A stretch of DNA of 64,000 nucleotides from Halogeometricum limi. Its GTDB lineage: Archaea > Halobacteriota > Halobacteria > Halobacteriales > Haloferacaceae. This document shows, piece by piece, positions 43,214 through 53,211 of this stretch (position 1 is its first letter; each line of letters starts with the position of its first letter). Location of the stretch: positions 496,001 through 560,000 of the forward strand of contig NZ_FOYS01000003.1 of NCBI RefSeq assembly GCF_900115785.1. Reading direction: 5' to 3'. The notes below the pieces were generated by a model, which did not search any database, was not told the DNA's origin, and was given only the letters and a program-made list of their open reading frames with translations. Position numbers and translations under genes: made by a program.

Positions 43214-44050
43214 TCAGTTAGGTCGCGGTCGGGCCGTGAACAGCGTCTGAACGATGCTGTAGGGGTCGTACACCGACTGGTGGCACTGGCAGTAGACGTC
43301 GTTCTCCGCGTTGAACTTCGCGGAGCCCTCGGTCTTGTACTTCGGGACGCAGCAGAAGTGCGTACACTTGTTCAGCCAGGCGACGAAGCCCTCCTGCGTG
43401 GAGGCCTCTATCCATGGGTCCTCCTCGGCTAACTCCATGATCTCTTCGGAGCGGATGACCTGGATGGGGATGACGTCCTCGGCGTCCTCGGAGCGCCAGC
43501 GACCGGTCGCGGGCTTGCCGAGGCCGGCCTGACCGACGCCGTTGCCCCACTCTCTGTAGTCCGAGAAGTCGTCGACGTGGAGGCGGTCGCCCTCCGAGTA
43601 GGCCTCGGACTGCCACGCGTACCCGGGGTTCGACCCCGAGACGAAGTAGTTGTCAGAGTCGTAGTCGGGTTGGATACCGCCGTAGGACTCGACGCCGCAG
43701 TACTGGAACCACTCCGAGGAGTAGGTGACGCCGGAGCCTTTGAAGTCCTCGGTCTCTGCGATTTGGACCGTGATACCGTTCTGCGTGACGCTTTTCACCT
43801 CGGGCCAGACGCCTTTGAGGTAGCCTTCGCTGTCTATCTCGAGGGGAATCTGCGGCATCCCGCGCGGGGCCGGTCCCGCGATGTTCTCGATGGCGTACGC
43901 CTGCGTCGACCCGCCGCCCGCACCGGGGGAAGTCGTCGCAGAGTTGATAGCGGCCGCGCCCGTCGCCCCGACGCCAGCGAGTGTCGCGCCCCCCACGACA
44001 CCCTTGACGAACCGGCGACGACCCGAGTCGTCCGGGTACTTGTCGCTCAT
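43214..44050 (-). CDS. Rieske iron-sulfur protein with Tat signal
   Basis: A 278-residue exported Rieske protein. The Tat signal (RRRFVKGVVGGATLAG) works as an uncleaved anchor in this family. Box I reads CTHFCCV with ligands Cys229 and His231, and box II CQCHQSVYDP with ligands Cys254 and His257; Cys234 and Cys256 would form the conserved disulfide. The residue before Cys234, usually Gly, is Cys233. A long insertion separates the N-terminal anchor from the cluster domain. It acts in a bc1-like quinol-oxidising complex on the outer membrane face. No cytochrome b or halocyanin gene is adjacent. Confidence 0.9.
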   Translation of the reverse strand: MSDKYPDDSGRRRFVKGVVGGATLAGVGATGAAAINSATTSPGAGGGSTQAYAIENIAGPAPRGMPQIPLEIDSEGYLKGVWPEVKSVTQNGITVQIAETEDFKGSGVTYSSEWFQYCGVESYGGIQPDYDSDNYFVSGSNPGYAWQSEAYSEGDRLHVDDFSDYREWGNGVGQAGLGKPATGRWRSEDAEDVIPIQVIRSEEIMELAEEDPWIEASTQEGFVAWLNKCTHFCCVPKYKTEGSAKFNAENDVYCQCHQSVYDPYSIVQTLFTARPRPN

Positions 44051-44072
44051 ACTGGAACCTTCGTCCGGCCGG

Positions 44073-44079
44073 TAAAAAG
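44073..44079 (-). promoter_or_regulatory. TATA-like element of the Rieske gene
   Basis: Minus-strand CTTTTTA lies 23-29 bases before the ATG at 44050, consistent with its own promoter even though a small membrane gene lies upstream on the same strand. Confidence 0.45.
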
Positions 44080-44153
44080 CATGACGAAACCCACGTTCGC
44101 TCAGACCACCCGACGTGGAGGCGTCGCTGGTGCGGCAGTCGAATCCGCCGTCC

Positions 44154-44348
44154 TCACGAGGAGTCGCCGCGTCCGCGCGTCAACGCCCAGAGGACGAACA
44201 CGAGGCCTTCGAGGCGGACGATGGGGTACACCCACGCCCGCGCCTCGGTGTCGCCCTTCGTCACGAGTTTCAGCCAGAAGTCCGTGAATTCCTTCGGGCG
44301 GAGCAGTTCGACGACGCCCAGACCGAGTGCGAGTGCTCTCAGGAGCAT
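44154..44348 (-). CDS. Small membrane protein, unknown function
   Basis: A 64-residue protein with two hydrophobic segments: an N-terminal helix (LLRALALGLGVVELL) and a C-terminal one (WVYPIVRLEGLVFVLWAL), joined by a loop with FTDFWLKLVTKGD. I do not recognise a family function. The ATG at 44346-44348 is used. It is divergent from ppc (101 bases) and upstream of the Rieske gene on the same strand. Confidence 0.65.
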   Translation of the reverse strand: MLLRALALGLGVVELLRPKEFTDFWLKLVTKGDTEARAWVYPIVRLEGLVFVLWALTRGRGDSS

Positions 44349-44418
44349 ACCGGAGATAGGCCGCGAGCGGACAAGTGGATGGCGCCTCTCCGGGCAAAAT
44401 TTTCTACCGACTCGTGGG

Positions 44419-44425
44419 CTTTTAC
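44419..44425 (+). promoter_or_regulatory. TATA box of ppc
   Basis: CTTTTAC sits 25-31 bases before the ppc ATG at 44450; the longer open frame extending to 44375 therefore overlaps the promoter and is rejected as coding. Confidence 0.55.
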
Positions 44426-44449
44426 ACGCCGGCGAGTATACTTCGAGGT

Positions 44450-47143
44450 ATGGAGTTACACACCAGAGACGTCAGACAGGACGTCCGAGAACTCGGGGCA
44501 CTTCTCGGCGACGTCTTGGAGGCGCAGTCGTCCACGGAGTCGTTCCAGACGGTCGAAGACATCCGGACGGCCGCCATCGACTACCGCAAGGGCGACTTAG
44601 AGTCGCGGACGCGGCTGAGCCAAGTACTCGACGGACTCTCCCCGGACGGTGAGAGCGTCGTCGCACGCGCGTTCACCACGTACTTCGAACTCATCAACCT
44701 CGCGGAAGAGCGAGAGCGCGTCCGAACGATTCGCGAGTCCTCCCAAGAGGGCACGCTCGAAGACGGCCTCGTCGCCACCGTGGAGTCGTTCGCCGACGGC
44801 GACGCCGACCCGGAGACAGTCCAGCGCGTCCTGAACGACGTCCTCATCGAACCGACGTTCACCGCTCACCCGACGGAAGCGCGGCGGAAGACGGTCAAAG
44901 CGAAGCTTCGCGCCATCGCGGCCCGTATCGAGGAGATGGACGAACGGCGCCTCACCGACCGCGAGCGCCAGCAGTTGTGGCGAAAGGTCGACGCCGAAGT
45001 GACGAGCCTCTGGCAGACGTCGCAGGTCCGCGGGCGTCGCCCCGAACCGCAGGACGAGGCGCGGAACGTCCAGTGGTATCTCGAATCCATCCTGTTCGAC
45101 GTCGTCGGCGAGGTGTACGCCGAGTTCGAGGACGTTCTGGCGGAGGAGTACCCCGAGGTGGACGTCCCGAAACTGTTCGAGTTCCGGTCGTGGGCCGGGT
45201 CGGACCGCGACGGCAATCCGTTCGTCACCCCTGAGGTGACGGAGGACACGCTGGAACGCCAGCGCTCCGTCGTCTTGGAGAAGTACAGCGACGCGCTGAA
45301 GGAACTCTCGGGCGTCCTCAGTCAGGACGGCTCGCGCGTCGAAGTGGGCTCGGACCTCGAACGGTCGCTCGTCGCCGACCGTGAGCGTCTCCCCGTCGTC
45401 GCCGCGGAGACGGAGGAACGCTACCCGAACGAGCCGTACCGACAGAAGCTGAAACTGATGCGCGAGCGTATCCGCCGCATCGAGGACGTCCGCCCCGACG
45501 GCTACGCGGGCCACGAGGAACTGCTCTCGGACCTCGAAGTCATCGACCAGAGCCTCCGGAACAACGGCGCGGAAGTCGTCGCCGACGAGTATCTCAGTCC
45601 GCTGATGCGACAGGTGGCCACGTTCGGCTTCACCCTCGCCAGTCTGGACCTGCGCGACCACCAGGAGAACCACACGGAGGCCGTCCACGAGGCGCTCTCG
45701 CAGGAGGGAATCGACTACCTCGGGCGCGACGAGGAGGGCCGTACCGAGGTGCTGACCGAGGCGATTCTCCAGGAGGAACCGCTTCTCGACTTCGAGAACC
45801 TCGAAGACCTCTCCGAGACGGGCCAGCGCGTCCTGACGCGCTTCGAGAAGCTCGGCGAGTGGCAGAAGGAGTACGGCGTCGGCGCCATCGACACCTACTG
45901 CATCTCGATGACCGAAGAGCCGAGCCACGTCCTCGAAGTGCTGTTCTTGGCGGACCAGGCGGGCGTCGTCTCGCTGCCGGACCACTGCGGACTCGACGTC
46001 GTCCCGCTTCTCGAAACCGAGTCGGCGCTCAACGGCGCGCGCCGCATCATGGGGACGCTCTTCGAGAACGAGGCGTACCAGAAGGTGCTGGCCGCCCGCA
46101 ACGGCGTCCAGGAGATTATGCTCGGCTACTCCGACTCGAACAAGGAGAACGGCTACCTCGCGGCCAACTGGGACCTGTACAAGAACCAGCGCCGACTCGC
46201 CGACATCTGCGAGGACTTCGACGTGAAGATGCGTCTGTTCCACGGCCGCGGCGGTTCCATCTCTCGCGGCGGCGGCCCGATGAACGAGGCGATGCTGGCG
46301 CTCCCGAACGAGACGGTAACGGGCCAGATAAAGTTCACCGAGCAGGGCGAGGCCATCGCCGAGAAGTACGCCAACCCGCGCATCGCCGAACGCAACCTCG
46401 AACAGATGCTGAACGCGCAGGTTCGCGCGCGCCACGAGGCGCTCCACGAACCCGAGGACGACGTCCCCGACGAGTGGGCCGACGCGATGGATACGATGGC
46501 GACGGCGGCCAGAGCGGAGTACCGCGGCCTCTTGGAGTCCGACGGCTTCGTCTCGTACTTCGGACAGGCGACGCCCATCGGCGTCATCGAGGACCTGAAC
46601 CTCGGCTCTCGCCCGGCCTCTCGCTCCGGCGAACGCACCGTCGAGGACCTGCGGGCCATTCCGTGGGTGTTCTCGTGGACGCAGTCGCGCTGTATCATCA
46701 CCGGATGGTACGCGCTCGGAACGGGCATCCAGACGTACCTCGACGAGGGCGGCGACGTGGCGACGCTCCGCGAGATGTACGACGAGTGGCCGTTCTTCCG
46801 GACGACGCTCGACAACGCGTCGCTCGCACTCGCGCGAACGGACTTCGGCATCGCCGAACACTACGCGGCGCTCGCCGACGACGACCTGCGAGAGGCGTTC
46901 TACCCGCGCTTGCAGGACGAGTACGAACGCGCCCGCGACATCGTCTTGAACGTGAGCGGACGCGAGTCGCTCCTCAAGCGACAGTGGTTGGACGAGAGTC
47001 TCCGCCGCCGAAATCCGTACGTCGACCCGCTGAACCTGTTGCAGACGCACCTGCTGTCGCAGACGCACCGAACCGACGCCGAGGAACGGACGCTTCGGCT
47101 GACGGTGAAAGGTATCGCGGCGGGGATGAAAAACACCGGATAA
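44450..47143 (+). CDS. ppc: Phosphoenolpyruvate carboxylase
   Basis: An 897-residue bacterial-type PEPC that makes oxaloacetate from PEP and bicarbonate to refill the TCA cycle. All signature blocks are present: FTAHPTEARRKTVKAK with the catalytic His, SWAGSDRDGNPFVT, GYSDSNKENGYLAANW with the essential Lys/Asn region, and FHGRGGSISRGGGPMNEAM (the Gly-rich catalytic loop). Length is standard. The C-terminal RNPYVDPLNLLQTHLL and TVKGIAAGMKNTG are the allosteric Asp site and conserved end. The ATG is placed by the TATA box. Confidence 0.96.
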   Translation: MELHTRDVRQDVRELGALLGDVLEAQSSTESFQTVEDIRTAAIDYRKGDLESRTRLSQVLDGLSPDGESVVARAFTTYFELINLAEERERVRTIRESSQEGTLEDGLVATVESFADGDADPETVQRVLNDVLIEPTFTAHPTEARRKTVKAKLRAIAARIEEMDERRLTDRERQQLWRKVDAEVTSLWQTSQVRGRRPEPQDEARNVQWYLESILFDVVGEVYAEFEDVLAEEYPEVDVPKLFEFRSWAGSDRDGNPFVTPEVTEDTLERQRSVVLEKYSDALKELSGVLSQDGSRVEVGSDLERSLVADRERLPVVAAETEERYPNEPYRQKLKLMRERIRRIEDVRPDGYAGHEELLSDLEVIDQSLRNNGAEVVADEYLSPLMRQVATFGFTLASLDLRDHQENHTEAVHEALSQEGIDYLGRDEEGRTEVLTEAILQEEPLLDFENLEDLSETGQRVLTRFEKLGEWQKEYGVGAIDTYCISMTEEPSHVLEVLFLADQAGVVSLPDHCGLDVVPLLETESALNGARRIMGTLFENEAYQKVLAARNGVQEIMLGYSDSNKENGYLAANWDLYKNQRRLADICEDFDVKMRLFHGRGGSISRGGGPMNEAMLALPNETVTGQIKFTEQGEAIAEKYANPRIAERNLEQMLNAQVRARHEALHEPEDDVPDEWADAMDTMATAARAEYRGLLESDGFVSYFGQATPIGVIEDLNLGSRPASRSGERTVEDLRAIPWVFSWTQSRCIITGWYALGTGIQTYLDEGGDVATLREMYDEWPFFRTTLDNASLALARTDFGIAEHYAALADDDLREAFYPRLQDEYERARDIVLNVSGRESLLKRQWLDESLRRRNPYVDPLNLLQTHLLSQTHRTDAEERTLRLTVKGIAAGMKNTG

Positions 47144-47219
47144 CCGTCGCGGGCGAACGAGGGACGCGACGCCCGCCGGTCGGGTGCCCCCCGTCGCCGC
47201 CCACCGGTGCGCGACGGTG

Positions 47220-47387
47220 CTACGGTTCTCTGATGTCGTACTGCGACCCGCACTCCGGACAGACGGTGCGTGCGGCCCGATACTCTGGTTTCAATCGTCG
47301 ACGTGCGCCCCCCGTACGAGCGTCTGTCGGACACGGTGCCTCCACCATCTGCCCACAGTGTGGGCACGCCACCACGGCCACTCCCAT
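47220..47387 (-). CDS. 55-residue zinc-ribbon micro-protein
   Basis: A minus-strand frame from ATG (47385-47387) to TAG (47220-47222) encodes 55 residues with CPHCGQMV near the N-terminus and CPECGSQYD near the end, plus a Cys-Pro between, a typical four-cysteine zinc ribbon. Between them is an Arg-rich stretch (GGARRRLKPEYRAAR) that could contact nucleic acid. A TTACAAATA element lies roughly 25-35 bases upstream of the ATG. No function is known to me. It is convergent with ppc (76-base gap). Confidence 0.62.
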   Translation of the reverse strand: MGVAVVACPHCGQMVEAPCPTDARTGGARRRLKPEYRAARTVCPECGSQYDIREP

Positions 47388-47515
47388 GTTCGAAATCTAT
47401 GACGAATATTTGTAAGCTTTACTGCCTCGAGCGGACCTGTCTCCCACCGAGACGGTCTTAGCGGCGTGATAACGAGTGTCTCGATGTCACGATTTCGTCC
47501 GGGCCGGCGGTCGGG

Positions 47516-48310
47516 TCAGACCTGGTTCCACGGCGCCTCGTCGAAGTCGACGATGCGCGTCCGCTCCTCGATTCCGTCTATCTTCTCGACGTCTTCGTCG
47601 TCCAGTTCGAGTTCGAGGGCGCCGACGTTCTCGCGGATGTGGTCGGGGGAGGCGGCCTTCGGGATGGCCGTGACGTTCTCTTTCTGCATCAACCACGCCA
47701 GCGACACCTGCGCCGCACTCGCCTCGTGCTTTTCGGCGACCGCCTGAATCTCCTCGACGTCCGCCACCTGACCGCGGGCGATGGGGCAGTAGGCGACCAG
47801 TTGGTGGTCGTGTTCGACGGCGAACTCGTGCAGTTCCTCCTGCGGGAGCATCGGATGCATCTCGACCTGGTGGGCGTACAGCGGTGCGTCCAGTGTGTCG
47901 ATGGCCTCCTCTAGCTGGTCCGGGCGGAAGTTGCTCAGACCCACGCGCTCTATCACGCCCTCGTCGACGAGTTCGTCGAGGGCCGGGAGCGTCTCGTCGG
48001 GGTCGTAGGTGTTGATCGGCCAGTGGACGTACATCAGGTCGATGCTGTCCACCTGAAGTTTCTCCGCGCTCTCGTGCGTCGAGTCGAGGACGTCGTCGAA
48101 GCCGAGGTTGTCGGTGTCTATCTTCGAGGCGAGAAACACCTCGTCGCGGTCGACGCCCGCCAGGCCCTCGGCGACGTACTCCTCGTTGTCGTAGCCCTGG
48201 GCGGTGTCGACGTGTTCGTAGCCGACCTCCATCGCGAGTTCGACGGCGTCGACGCACTCGTCTCGCTCGTCCATCTGGTAGGTGCCGAAGCCGAGTTCGG
48301 GGATGTCCAT
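47516..48310 (-). CDS. Aldo/keto reductase
   Basis: A 264-residue AKR of the 2,5-diketo-gluconate-reductase-like type. The catalytic tetrad is visible: Asp and Tyr in VDTAQGYDNEE, Lys in FLASKID and His in MYVHWPIN. The cofactor-binding end AIPKAASPDHIREN is normal. Substrate unknown; probably NADPH-dependent reduction of aldehydes or sugar derivatives. The ATG at 48308-48310 is used because the family N-terminus (ELGFGTYQM) follows at once. Divergent from the saccharopine-dehydrogenase-like gene. Confidence 0.92.
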   Translation of the reverse strand: MDIPELGFGTYQMDERDECVDAVELAMEVGYEHVDTAQGYDNEEYVAEGLAGVDRDEVFLASKIDTDNLGFDDVLDSTHESAEKLQVDSIDLMYVHWPINTYDPDETLPALDELVDEGVIERVGLSNFRPDQLEEAIDTLDAPLYAHQVEMHPMLPQEELHEFAVEHDHQLVAYCPIARGQVADVEEIQAVAEKHEASAAQVSLAWLMQKENVTAIPKAASPDHIRENVGALELELDDEDVEKIDGIEERTRIVDFDEAPWNQV

Positions 48311-48442
48311 ATCCGGTGGCTCTCGCGCCGCGGTGTCAACGGCACCGGTCGCGGCAGAGGACGCTGGTTCTCGACACTGGTTCCCGCAGTCGGCCGACCG
48401 CAAGCCGGTACGAATAACCCTCCGTCGGTCGAACGTGGAGAC

Positions 48443-49711
48443 ATGACCGACGACGCTCGACTCCTCGTCTACGGTGCCTACGGATACACCGGCCGTCTCG
48501 TCGCCGAAGAAGCGGCCGAACGCGACTTCGACGTGGTCCTCGCGGGCCGCGACGAGGTGAAGACCCGAGAGGTCGCCACCGAACTCGACCTGCCGTATCG
48601 GACGTTCGACGTGTCGCAGACGGCCAACCTCCTAGACGACGTTTCGGTCGTCCTCAACTGCGCCGGGCCGTTCGCCGAGACGGCGGACCACGTGGTCGAC
48701 GCCTGCATCGAGACGGGGACGCACTACCTCGACATCACGGGCGAACTCCCCGTCTTCGAGCGCATCAAACGCCGCGGCGACGAGGCCGAAGCGGCCGGCG
48801 TCACCCTCCTCCCCGGCGTCGGGTTCGACGTGGTGCCGACGGACTGTCTCGCCGCCCACCTGAAAGACCGACTGCCGGACGCGACGCACCTCACGCTCGC
48901 GCTCGAATCGGACGGCGGCGTCTCGCCGGGAACGCTCAAGACCGCACTCGGCGACATGAGCGGCGGCGGTGCCGTGCGACGGGACGGTGACCTCCGGTGG
49001 ACCCCCGTCGGCCACAAGACCCGCGCCATCGACTTCGGCGACGGCCTCCACCGGGCCGTCACCATCCCGTGGGGCGACGTGTCGACGGCGTACTTCACGA
49101 CCGGAATCCCGAACATCGAAGTCTACCTCTCGCTGCCCGCCGGCGGCCGCCGCGCTCTCACCGCGACGCGCTATCTCGGCGGCGTCTTGGAGTCGACCCC
49201 CGTCAAATCGGTGCTCCGACGCCTCGTCGAGACGTACGTCGAGGGTCCGGACGAAGAGAAGCGCTCCACCAGTGAGGCCCGCATCTGGGGCGAAGTCCGC
49301 ACCTCGCGCGAACGTCTCGTCTCCCGCCTCCGGACGCCAGACACGTACGAGGTCACCGTCGAGGCGGCACTGCTCTGCGCGGAGAGAGTCCTCGCGGGCG
49401 ACGCCCCGACGGGGTACCAGACGCCCGCGGCGGCGTTCGGCCCGGACCTGATTCTCGAAGTCCCGGGCGTCGAACGCGTCGACCTGAAAGACGACGAAGT
49501 CGTCGCCCGGCAGTCGGGGCCGGAACGCGAGGCGGCGGACGCGGCACTCGGCGACGACGCGGACGCGGAGACGGCGGACGCGGGAGACGACCACGCGGCC
49601 GCAGACGCCGGTGCCGAGGGCGATGGACCGACGCCGCGCGCCCTCTCGGACGACGCGGAACCCGCGATTCGCCGCCGCGAGACCGAAGCGGGCACCGTCG
49701 AGGACGAGTAG
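48443..49711 (+). CDS. Saccharopine dehydrogenase-like / trans-acting enoyl reductase family protein
   Basis: A 422-residue NADP-binding oxidoreductase. The Rossmann motif is VYGAYGYTGRLVAEEAAERD at the N-terminus; the family segments LNCAGPFAETADHVVDACIE and LLPGVGFDVVPTDCLAAH follow. This group includes mycobacterial trans-acting enoyl reductases and plastid lipid-droplet proteins, so lipid or isoprenoid reduction is plausible. The last 65 residues form an acidic, Ala-rich tail ending in ETEAGTVEDE. Convergent with the PHP gene (6-base gap). Confidence 0.85.
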   Translation: MTDDARLLVYGAYGYTGRLVAEEAAERDFDVVLAGRDEVKTREVATELDLPYRTFDVSQTANLLDDVSVVLNCAGPFAETADHVVDACIETGTHYLDITGELPVFERIKRRGDEAEAAGVTLLPGVGFDVVPTDCLAAHLKDRLPDATHLTLALESDGGVSPGTLKTALGDMSGGGAVRRDGDLRWTPVGHKTRAIDFGDGLHRAVTIPWGDVSTAYFTTGIPNIEVYLSLPAGGRRALTATRYLGGVLESTPVKSVLRRLVETYVEGPDEEKRSTSEARIWGEVRTSRERLVSRLRTPDTYEVTVEAALLCAERVLAGDAPTGYQTPAAAFGPDLILEVPGVERVDLKDDEVVARQSGPEREAADAALGDDADAETADAGDDHAAADAGAEGDGPTPRALSDDAEPAIRRRETEAGTVEDE

Positions 49712-49717
49712 GTCGGT

Positions 49718-50485
49718 TCAGACGAGTTCGACCGGGTCGAGACCGGTTCGCTCGGCGAACCCGGCGAGTTCCTCGGCGAGTGGTTCCACGTCCTCGGGCG
49801 CGTGCGCGTCGGACCCGAGGGTGAACGAGACGCCTCTGTCGCGAAGGACGTCGAAGAACGCTGGCGTCGGGTGGAACTCGCCGTACTCGCGGCGGACGCG
49901 CCCGGCGTTCACCTCGGGGACCGTTCGCGACGCCGCGAACGCGTCGGCGACCCGTTCGTACTGTTCTCGGGTCGCCAGCCCCCTGAGTGCGGGAGTTCGC
50001 TCTATCAGGTCGGGATGTGCGGCTATCTCGAACAGTTCCGAGTCGACGAGAGAGACGAGTCTGTCGAAGTACGTCTCGACCAGTTCGCGGCGACGGCGTT
50101 CCGGAAGGGCGGCGAAGTGGTCGGCGTCGTGGACGTTCCGCCCGTCGAGTTCGTGGACGCTCCCGACGGCGTAGTCGAAGTCGGCGTCGGCGAGGAACGA
50201 GCGAATCTCGGCCTCGGACGCGGGGTCGTAGTCGACTTCGGCGGCGTCGAAGATGCGGAGGTCGAACTCCGAACGCAGCGAGTCGAGCGCCTCGCGTCGG
50301 CGTTCGTACGTCACGTCGAAGTTGAAGCCGTACTCGCGGCGAGCCTGGACCGCCCAGTCGGCGTCGAGCACCATGCAGTGGTCGGCGATACCGACGCCCG
50401 AGAGGCCCGCGTTCTCGGCGGCGGCGAGCATCGACCGAAGGAACCCGCCGTCTGAGTAGTTCGAGTGGAGGTGGTAGTCGTACAC
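49718..50485 (-). CDS. PHP-domain phosphoesterase
   Basis: A 255-residue PHP-family protein related to histidinol phosphatases and the polymerase PHP domain. It starts with [13 protein letters not shown] (two metal-binding His and Asp), followed by [17 protein letters not shown] (Glu/Asp), [10 protein letters not shown] and [13 protein letters not shown]; all are expected metal-ligand segments. The start is a GTG at 50483-50485, immediately before the first strand; the longer frame is antisense of pyrG. Could act as histidinol-phosphate phosphatase or as a nucleotide phosphoesterase. Divergent from pyrG (147 bases). Confidence 0.87.
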   Translation of the reverse strand: MYDYHLHSNYSDGGFLRSMLAAAENAGLSGVGIADHCMVLDADWAVQARREYGFNFDVTYERRREALDSLRSEFDLRIFDAAEVDYDPASEAEIRSFLADADFDYAVGSVHELDGRNVHDADHFAALPERRRRELVETYFDRLVSLVDSELFEIAAHPDLIERTPALRGLATREQYERVADAFAASRTVPEVNAGRVRREYGEFHPTPAFFDVLRDRGVSFTLGSDAHAPEDVEPLAEELAGFAERTGLDPVELV

Positions 50486-50632
50486 GTTCGAGGAGCGATA
50501 CGGCGTGGGGGCGGTAGTAGCTTCGGACGCGACGGCCACGGACGGACCTCTCAGCGCAGGACAACGTGGGTCGCTCTGGCAAAGAATCGGTCGCTCCGAA
50601 ACGGTTTTGAGGTGCGCTGGCACACACTCGGT

Positions 50633-52294
50633 ATGCCGAAGGAACCCGAAACCGGGTACGACCCCTCGTTGGGTCGGAAGTTCATTTTCGTAACCGGAGG
50701 CGTGATGTCGGGGTTGGGCAAGGGCATCACCGCCGCCAGTACGGGCCGACTGCTCTCGAACGCCGGGTTCGACGTGACGGCGGTCAAAGTCGACCCGTAC
50801 CTGAACGTCGACGCGGGGACGATGAACCCGTACCAACACGGCGAGGTGTACGTCCTGAAAGACGGCGGGGAAGTCGACCTCGACCTGGGGAACTACGAGC
50901 GCTTCCTCGGAGTGGACATGACCTCCGACCACAACGTCACGACGGGGAAGACGTACCAGCACGTCATCCAGAAAGAACGCGCCGGAGACTATCTCGGAAA
51001 GACCGTCCAGATAATCCCGCACGTCACCGACGACATCAAGCGGCGCATCCGCGAGGCGGCCGCGGGGACGGACGTCTGCATCGTCGAAGTCGGGGGCACC
51101 GTCGGCGACATCGAGGGAATGCCGTTCCTCGAATCGCTCCGCCAGTTCGCCCACGAGGAAGAGGACGAGGACATCCTGTTCACGCACGTCACCCTTGTCC
51201 CGTACTCGAAGAACGGCGAGCAGAAGACCAAGCCAACGCAGCACTCGGTGAAGGAACTGCGGAGCATCGGTCTGCAACCCGACATCCTCGTCGGCCGCAG
51301 TTCGAACGAACTCGACCCCGAGACGAAAGAGAAGATAGCGCTGTTCTGCGACGTGCCCACCGAGGCCGTCTTCTCGAACTCCGACGTGGAAGACATCTAC
51401 CACGTTCCCCTGATGGTAGAAGAGGAGGGACTCGACGAGTACGTCATGGACCGCCTCGGCCTGGCCGGGGAGGCACTCCCGAAGGCGGACCGGGACAGTC
51501 GCTGGCGCGAACTCGTCACCCGAGAGCGCGAACAGGAGGTCGACATCGCCCTGGTCGGCAAGTACGACCTCGAAGACGCGTACATGTCGGTCAACGAGGC
51601 GCTGAAGCACGCCGGTATCGAGACGAAAACCGACGTGAACGTGCTCTGGGTCGACTCCGACGAGATGCTCGACAAGCACACGAATCGTCTGAAAGAGGCC
51701 GACGGCGTCGTCGTCCCCGGCGGGTTCGGCACGCGCGGGACGGCCGGGAAGATAGAGGCCATCCGCTACTGCCGCGAGAACGACGTTCCCTTCCTCGGAC
51801 TCTGTCTGGGTTTCCAGATGGCCGTCGTCGAACACGCGCGCAACGTCCTCGGCTACGAGGACGCGCACTCGGTCGAACTCGACCCCGACACGTCCTACCC
51901 GGTCATCGACCTCCTGCCCGAACAGTACGAGACCGAAGACATGGGCGGGACGATGCGCCTCGGCGCGCACGAGACGGACATCGCCGCGGACTCGTTGGCC
52001 GCGCACGTCTACGGCGACACCGTCTGCACGGAACGGCACCGCCACCGCTACGAGGTCGCTCCCGACCGAATCGACGAACTCGAAGACGGGGCACTGACGT
52101 TCTCCGGGCGTGCAGACAACCGCATGGAGATACTCGAACGAACGGACCACCCGTACTTCCTCGGAACGCAGTTCCACCCCGAGTTCCGGTCCCGCCCGGA
52201 CCGCGCGAGTCCGCCGTTCCTCGGCTTCGTGCGCGCCGTCCTCGACGAACTGGACGCCCGTGACCTCGTCGCGGACCCGGAGGTGCAGGCCTGA
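50633..52294 (+). CDS. pyrG: CTP synthase (glutamine hydrolysing)
   Basis: A 553-residue enzyme that aminates UTP to CTP. The N-terminal synthetase domain contains [20 protein letters not shown] and [20 protein letters not shown]; the C-terminal class I amidotransferase has the nucleophile Cys391 in [10 protein letters not shown] and the His515/Glu517 pair in QFHPEF. The ATG at 50633 matches family starts. Its stop TGA overlaps the ATG of guaAb (TGATG), so synthesis of the two nucleotide enzymes is coupled. Confidence 0.97.
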   Translation: MPKEPETGYDPSLGRKFIFVTGGVMSGLGKGITAASTGRLLSNAGFDVTAVKVDPYLNVDAGTMNPYQHGEVYVLKDGGEVDLDLGNYERFLGVDMTSDHNVTTGKTYQHVIQKERAGDYLGKTVQIIPHVTDDIKRRIREAAAGTDVCIVEVGGTVGDIEGMPFLESLRQFAHEEEDEDILFTHVTLVPYSKNGEQKTKPTQHSVKELRSIGLQPDILVGRSSNELDPETKEKIALFCDVPTEAVFSNSDVEDIYHVPLMVEEEGLDEYVMDRLGLAGEALPKADRDSRWRELVTREREQEVDIALVGKYDLEDAYMSVNEALKHAGIETKTDVNVLWVDSDEMLDKHTNRLKEADGVVVPGGFGTRGTAGKIEAIRYCRENDVPFLGLCLGFQMAVVEHARNVLGYEDAHSVELDPDTSYPVIDLLPEQYETEDMGGTMRLGAHETDIAADSLAAHVYGDTVCTERHRHRYEVAPDRIDELEDGALTFSGRADNRMEILERTDHPYFLGTQFHPEFRSRPDRASPPFLGFVRAVLDELDARDLVADPEVQA

Positions 52295-53211
52295 TGGTCG
52301 ACACCGACTCCTTCATCGAAGAGGCCAAAGAAGAGATTCGCGAGACGGTCGGCGACGCGCACGCCATCATCGCCCTCTCGGGCGGCGTCGACTCCTCCGT
52401 CGCCGCCGCGTTGGCGTACGAGGCCATCGGCGAGCAACTCACGCCCGTCTACGTCGACACCGGCCTGATGCGCAAAGGCGAGACAGACCAGATTCGCGAG
52501 ACGTTCTCGTTCATGGAGAGCCTCCGCATCGTCGACGCGGAGGACCGCTTCCTCGACGAACTCGAAGGCGTCGTCGACCCCGAGAGGAAACGCGAAGCCA
52601 TCGGCGCGCAGTTCATTCGCGAGTTCGAACGCGAGGCGCGCGACACCGACGCCGACTACCTCGTGCAGGGGACCATCTACCCCGACCGCATCGAGTCCGA
52701 AGGCAACATCAAATCGCACCACAACGTCGGCGGCCTGCCGGACGTCGTGGACTTCGAGGGCATCGTCGAACCCGTCCGCGACCTGTACAAAGACGAGGTG
52801 CGAGAGGTCGCTCGCGCACTCGGCCTCGAATCGGTCGTCGCCGAACGGATGCCGTTCCCCGGCCCCGGACTCGCCGTCCGCATCGTCGGCGAGGTGACGA
52901 AGGAGAAAGTCGAGGTGGCCCGCGACGCGTGCCACGTCGTCGAGGAGGAAGTCGAGAAACACGACCCGTGGCAGGCGTTCGGTGCCGTCGTCGGCAAGGC
53001 CACCGGCGTGAAAGGCGACAACCGCGTTCACGGCTGGATCGTCGCCGTTCGCTCCGTGGAATCGCGCGACGGGATGACCGCGCGCGCCCAGGAACTGCCG
53101 TGGGAGACGCTCCAGCGCATCCAGTCGCGCATCACGGGGCAGAACGAGAACGTCGCGCGCGTCGTCTACGACGTAACACACAAGCCGCCTGCGACCATCG
53201 AGTACGAATGA
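52294..53211 (+). CDS. guaAb: GMP synthase subunit B (ATP pyrophosphatase)
   Basis: A 305-residue archaeal GMP synthase PPase subunit that adenylates XMP and accepts ammonia from the separate glutaminase subunit (GuaAa, not in this window). Motifs: [15 protein letters not shown] (P-loop), [22 protein letters not shown]-type middle and [15 protein letters not shown], with the C-terminal dimerisation domain ending KPPATIEYE. Starts on the pyrG stop and overlaps the next gene by four bases (ATGA). Confidence 0.96.
   Translation: MVDTDSFIEEAKEEIRETVGDAHAIIALSGGVDSSVAAALAYEAIGEQLTPVYVDTGLMRKGETDQIRETFSFMESLRIVDAEDRFLDELEGVVDPERKREAIGAQFIREFEREARDTDADYLVQGTIYPDRIESEGNIKSHHNVGGLPDVVDFEGIVEPVRDLYKDEVREVARALGLESVVAERMPFPGPGLAVRIVGEVTKEKVEVARDACHVVEEEVEKHDPWQAFGAVVGKATGVKGDNRVHGWIVAVRSVESRDGMTARAQELPWETLQRIQSRITGQNENVARVVYDVTHKPPATIEYE

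Noticed and set aside
44375-44449. A 25-residue N-terminal extension of PEP carboxylase.
   Set aside because: The region contains the TATA box at 44419-44425, 25-31 bases before the ATG at 44450, and the extension is unlike PEPC sequences.
44597-47068. An 823-codon open frame on the minus strand.
   Set aside because: It is the antisense of ppc. High GC keeps the complementary frame open. Its product is Arg/Leu/Val/Asp-rich without any domain, whereas the plus strand encodes a canonical PEP carboxylase.
49718-52177. A long minus-strand frame extending the PHP protein to about 819 residues.
   Set aside because: Beyond the GTG at 50485 it runs antisense through pyrG. The PHP domain begins exactly at the GTG, so the extension is not real.
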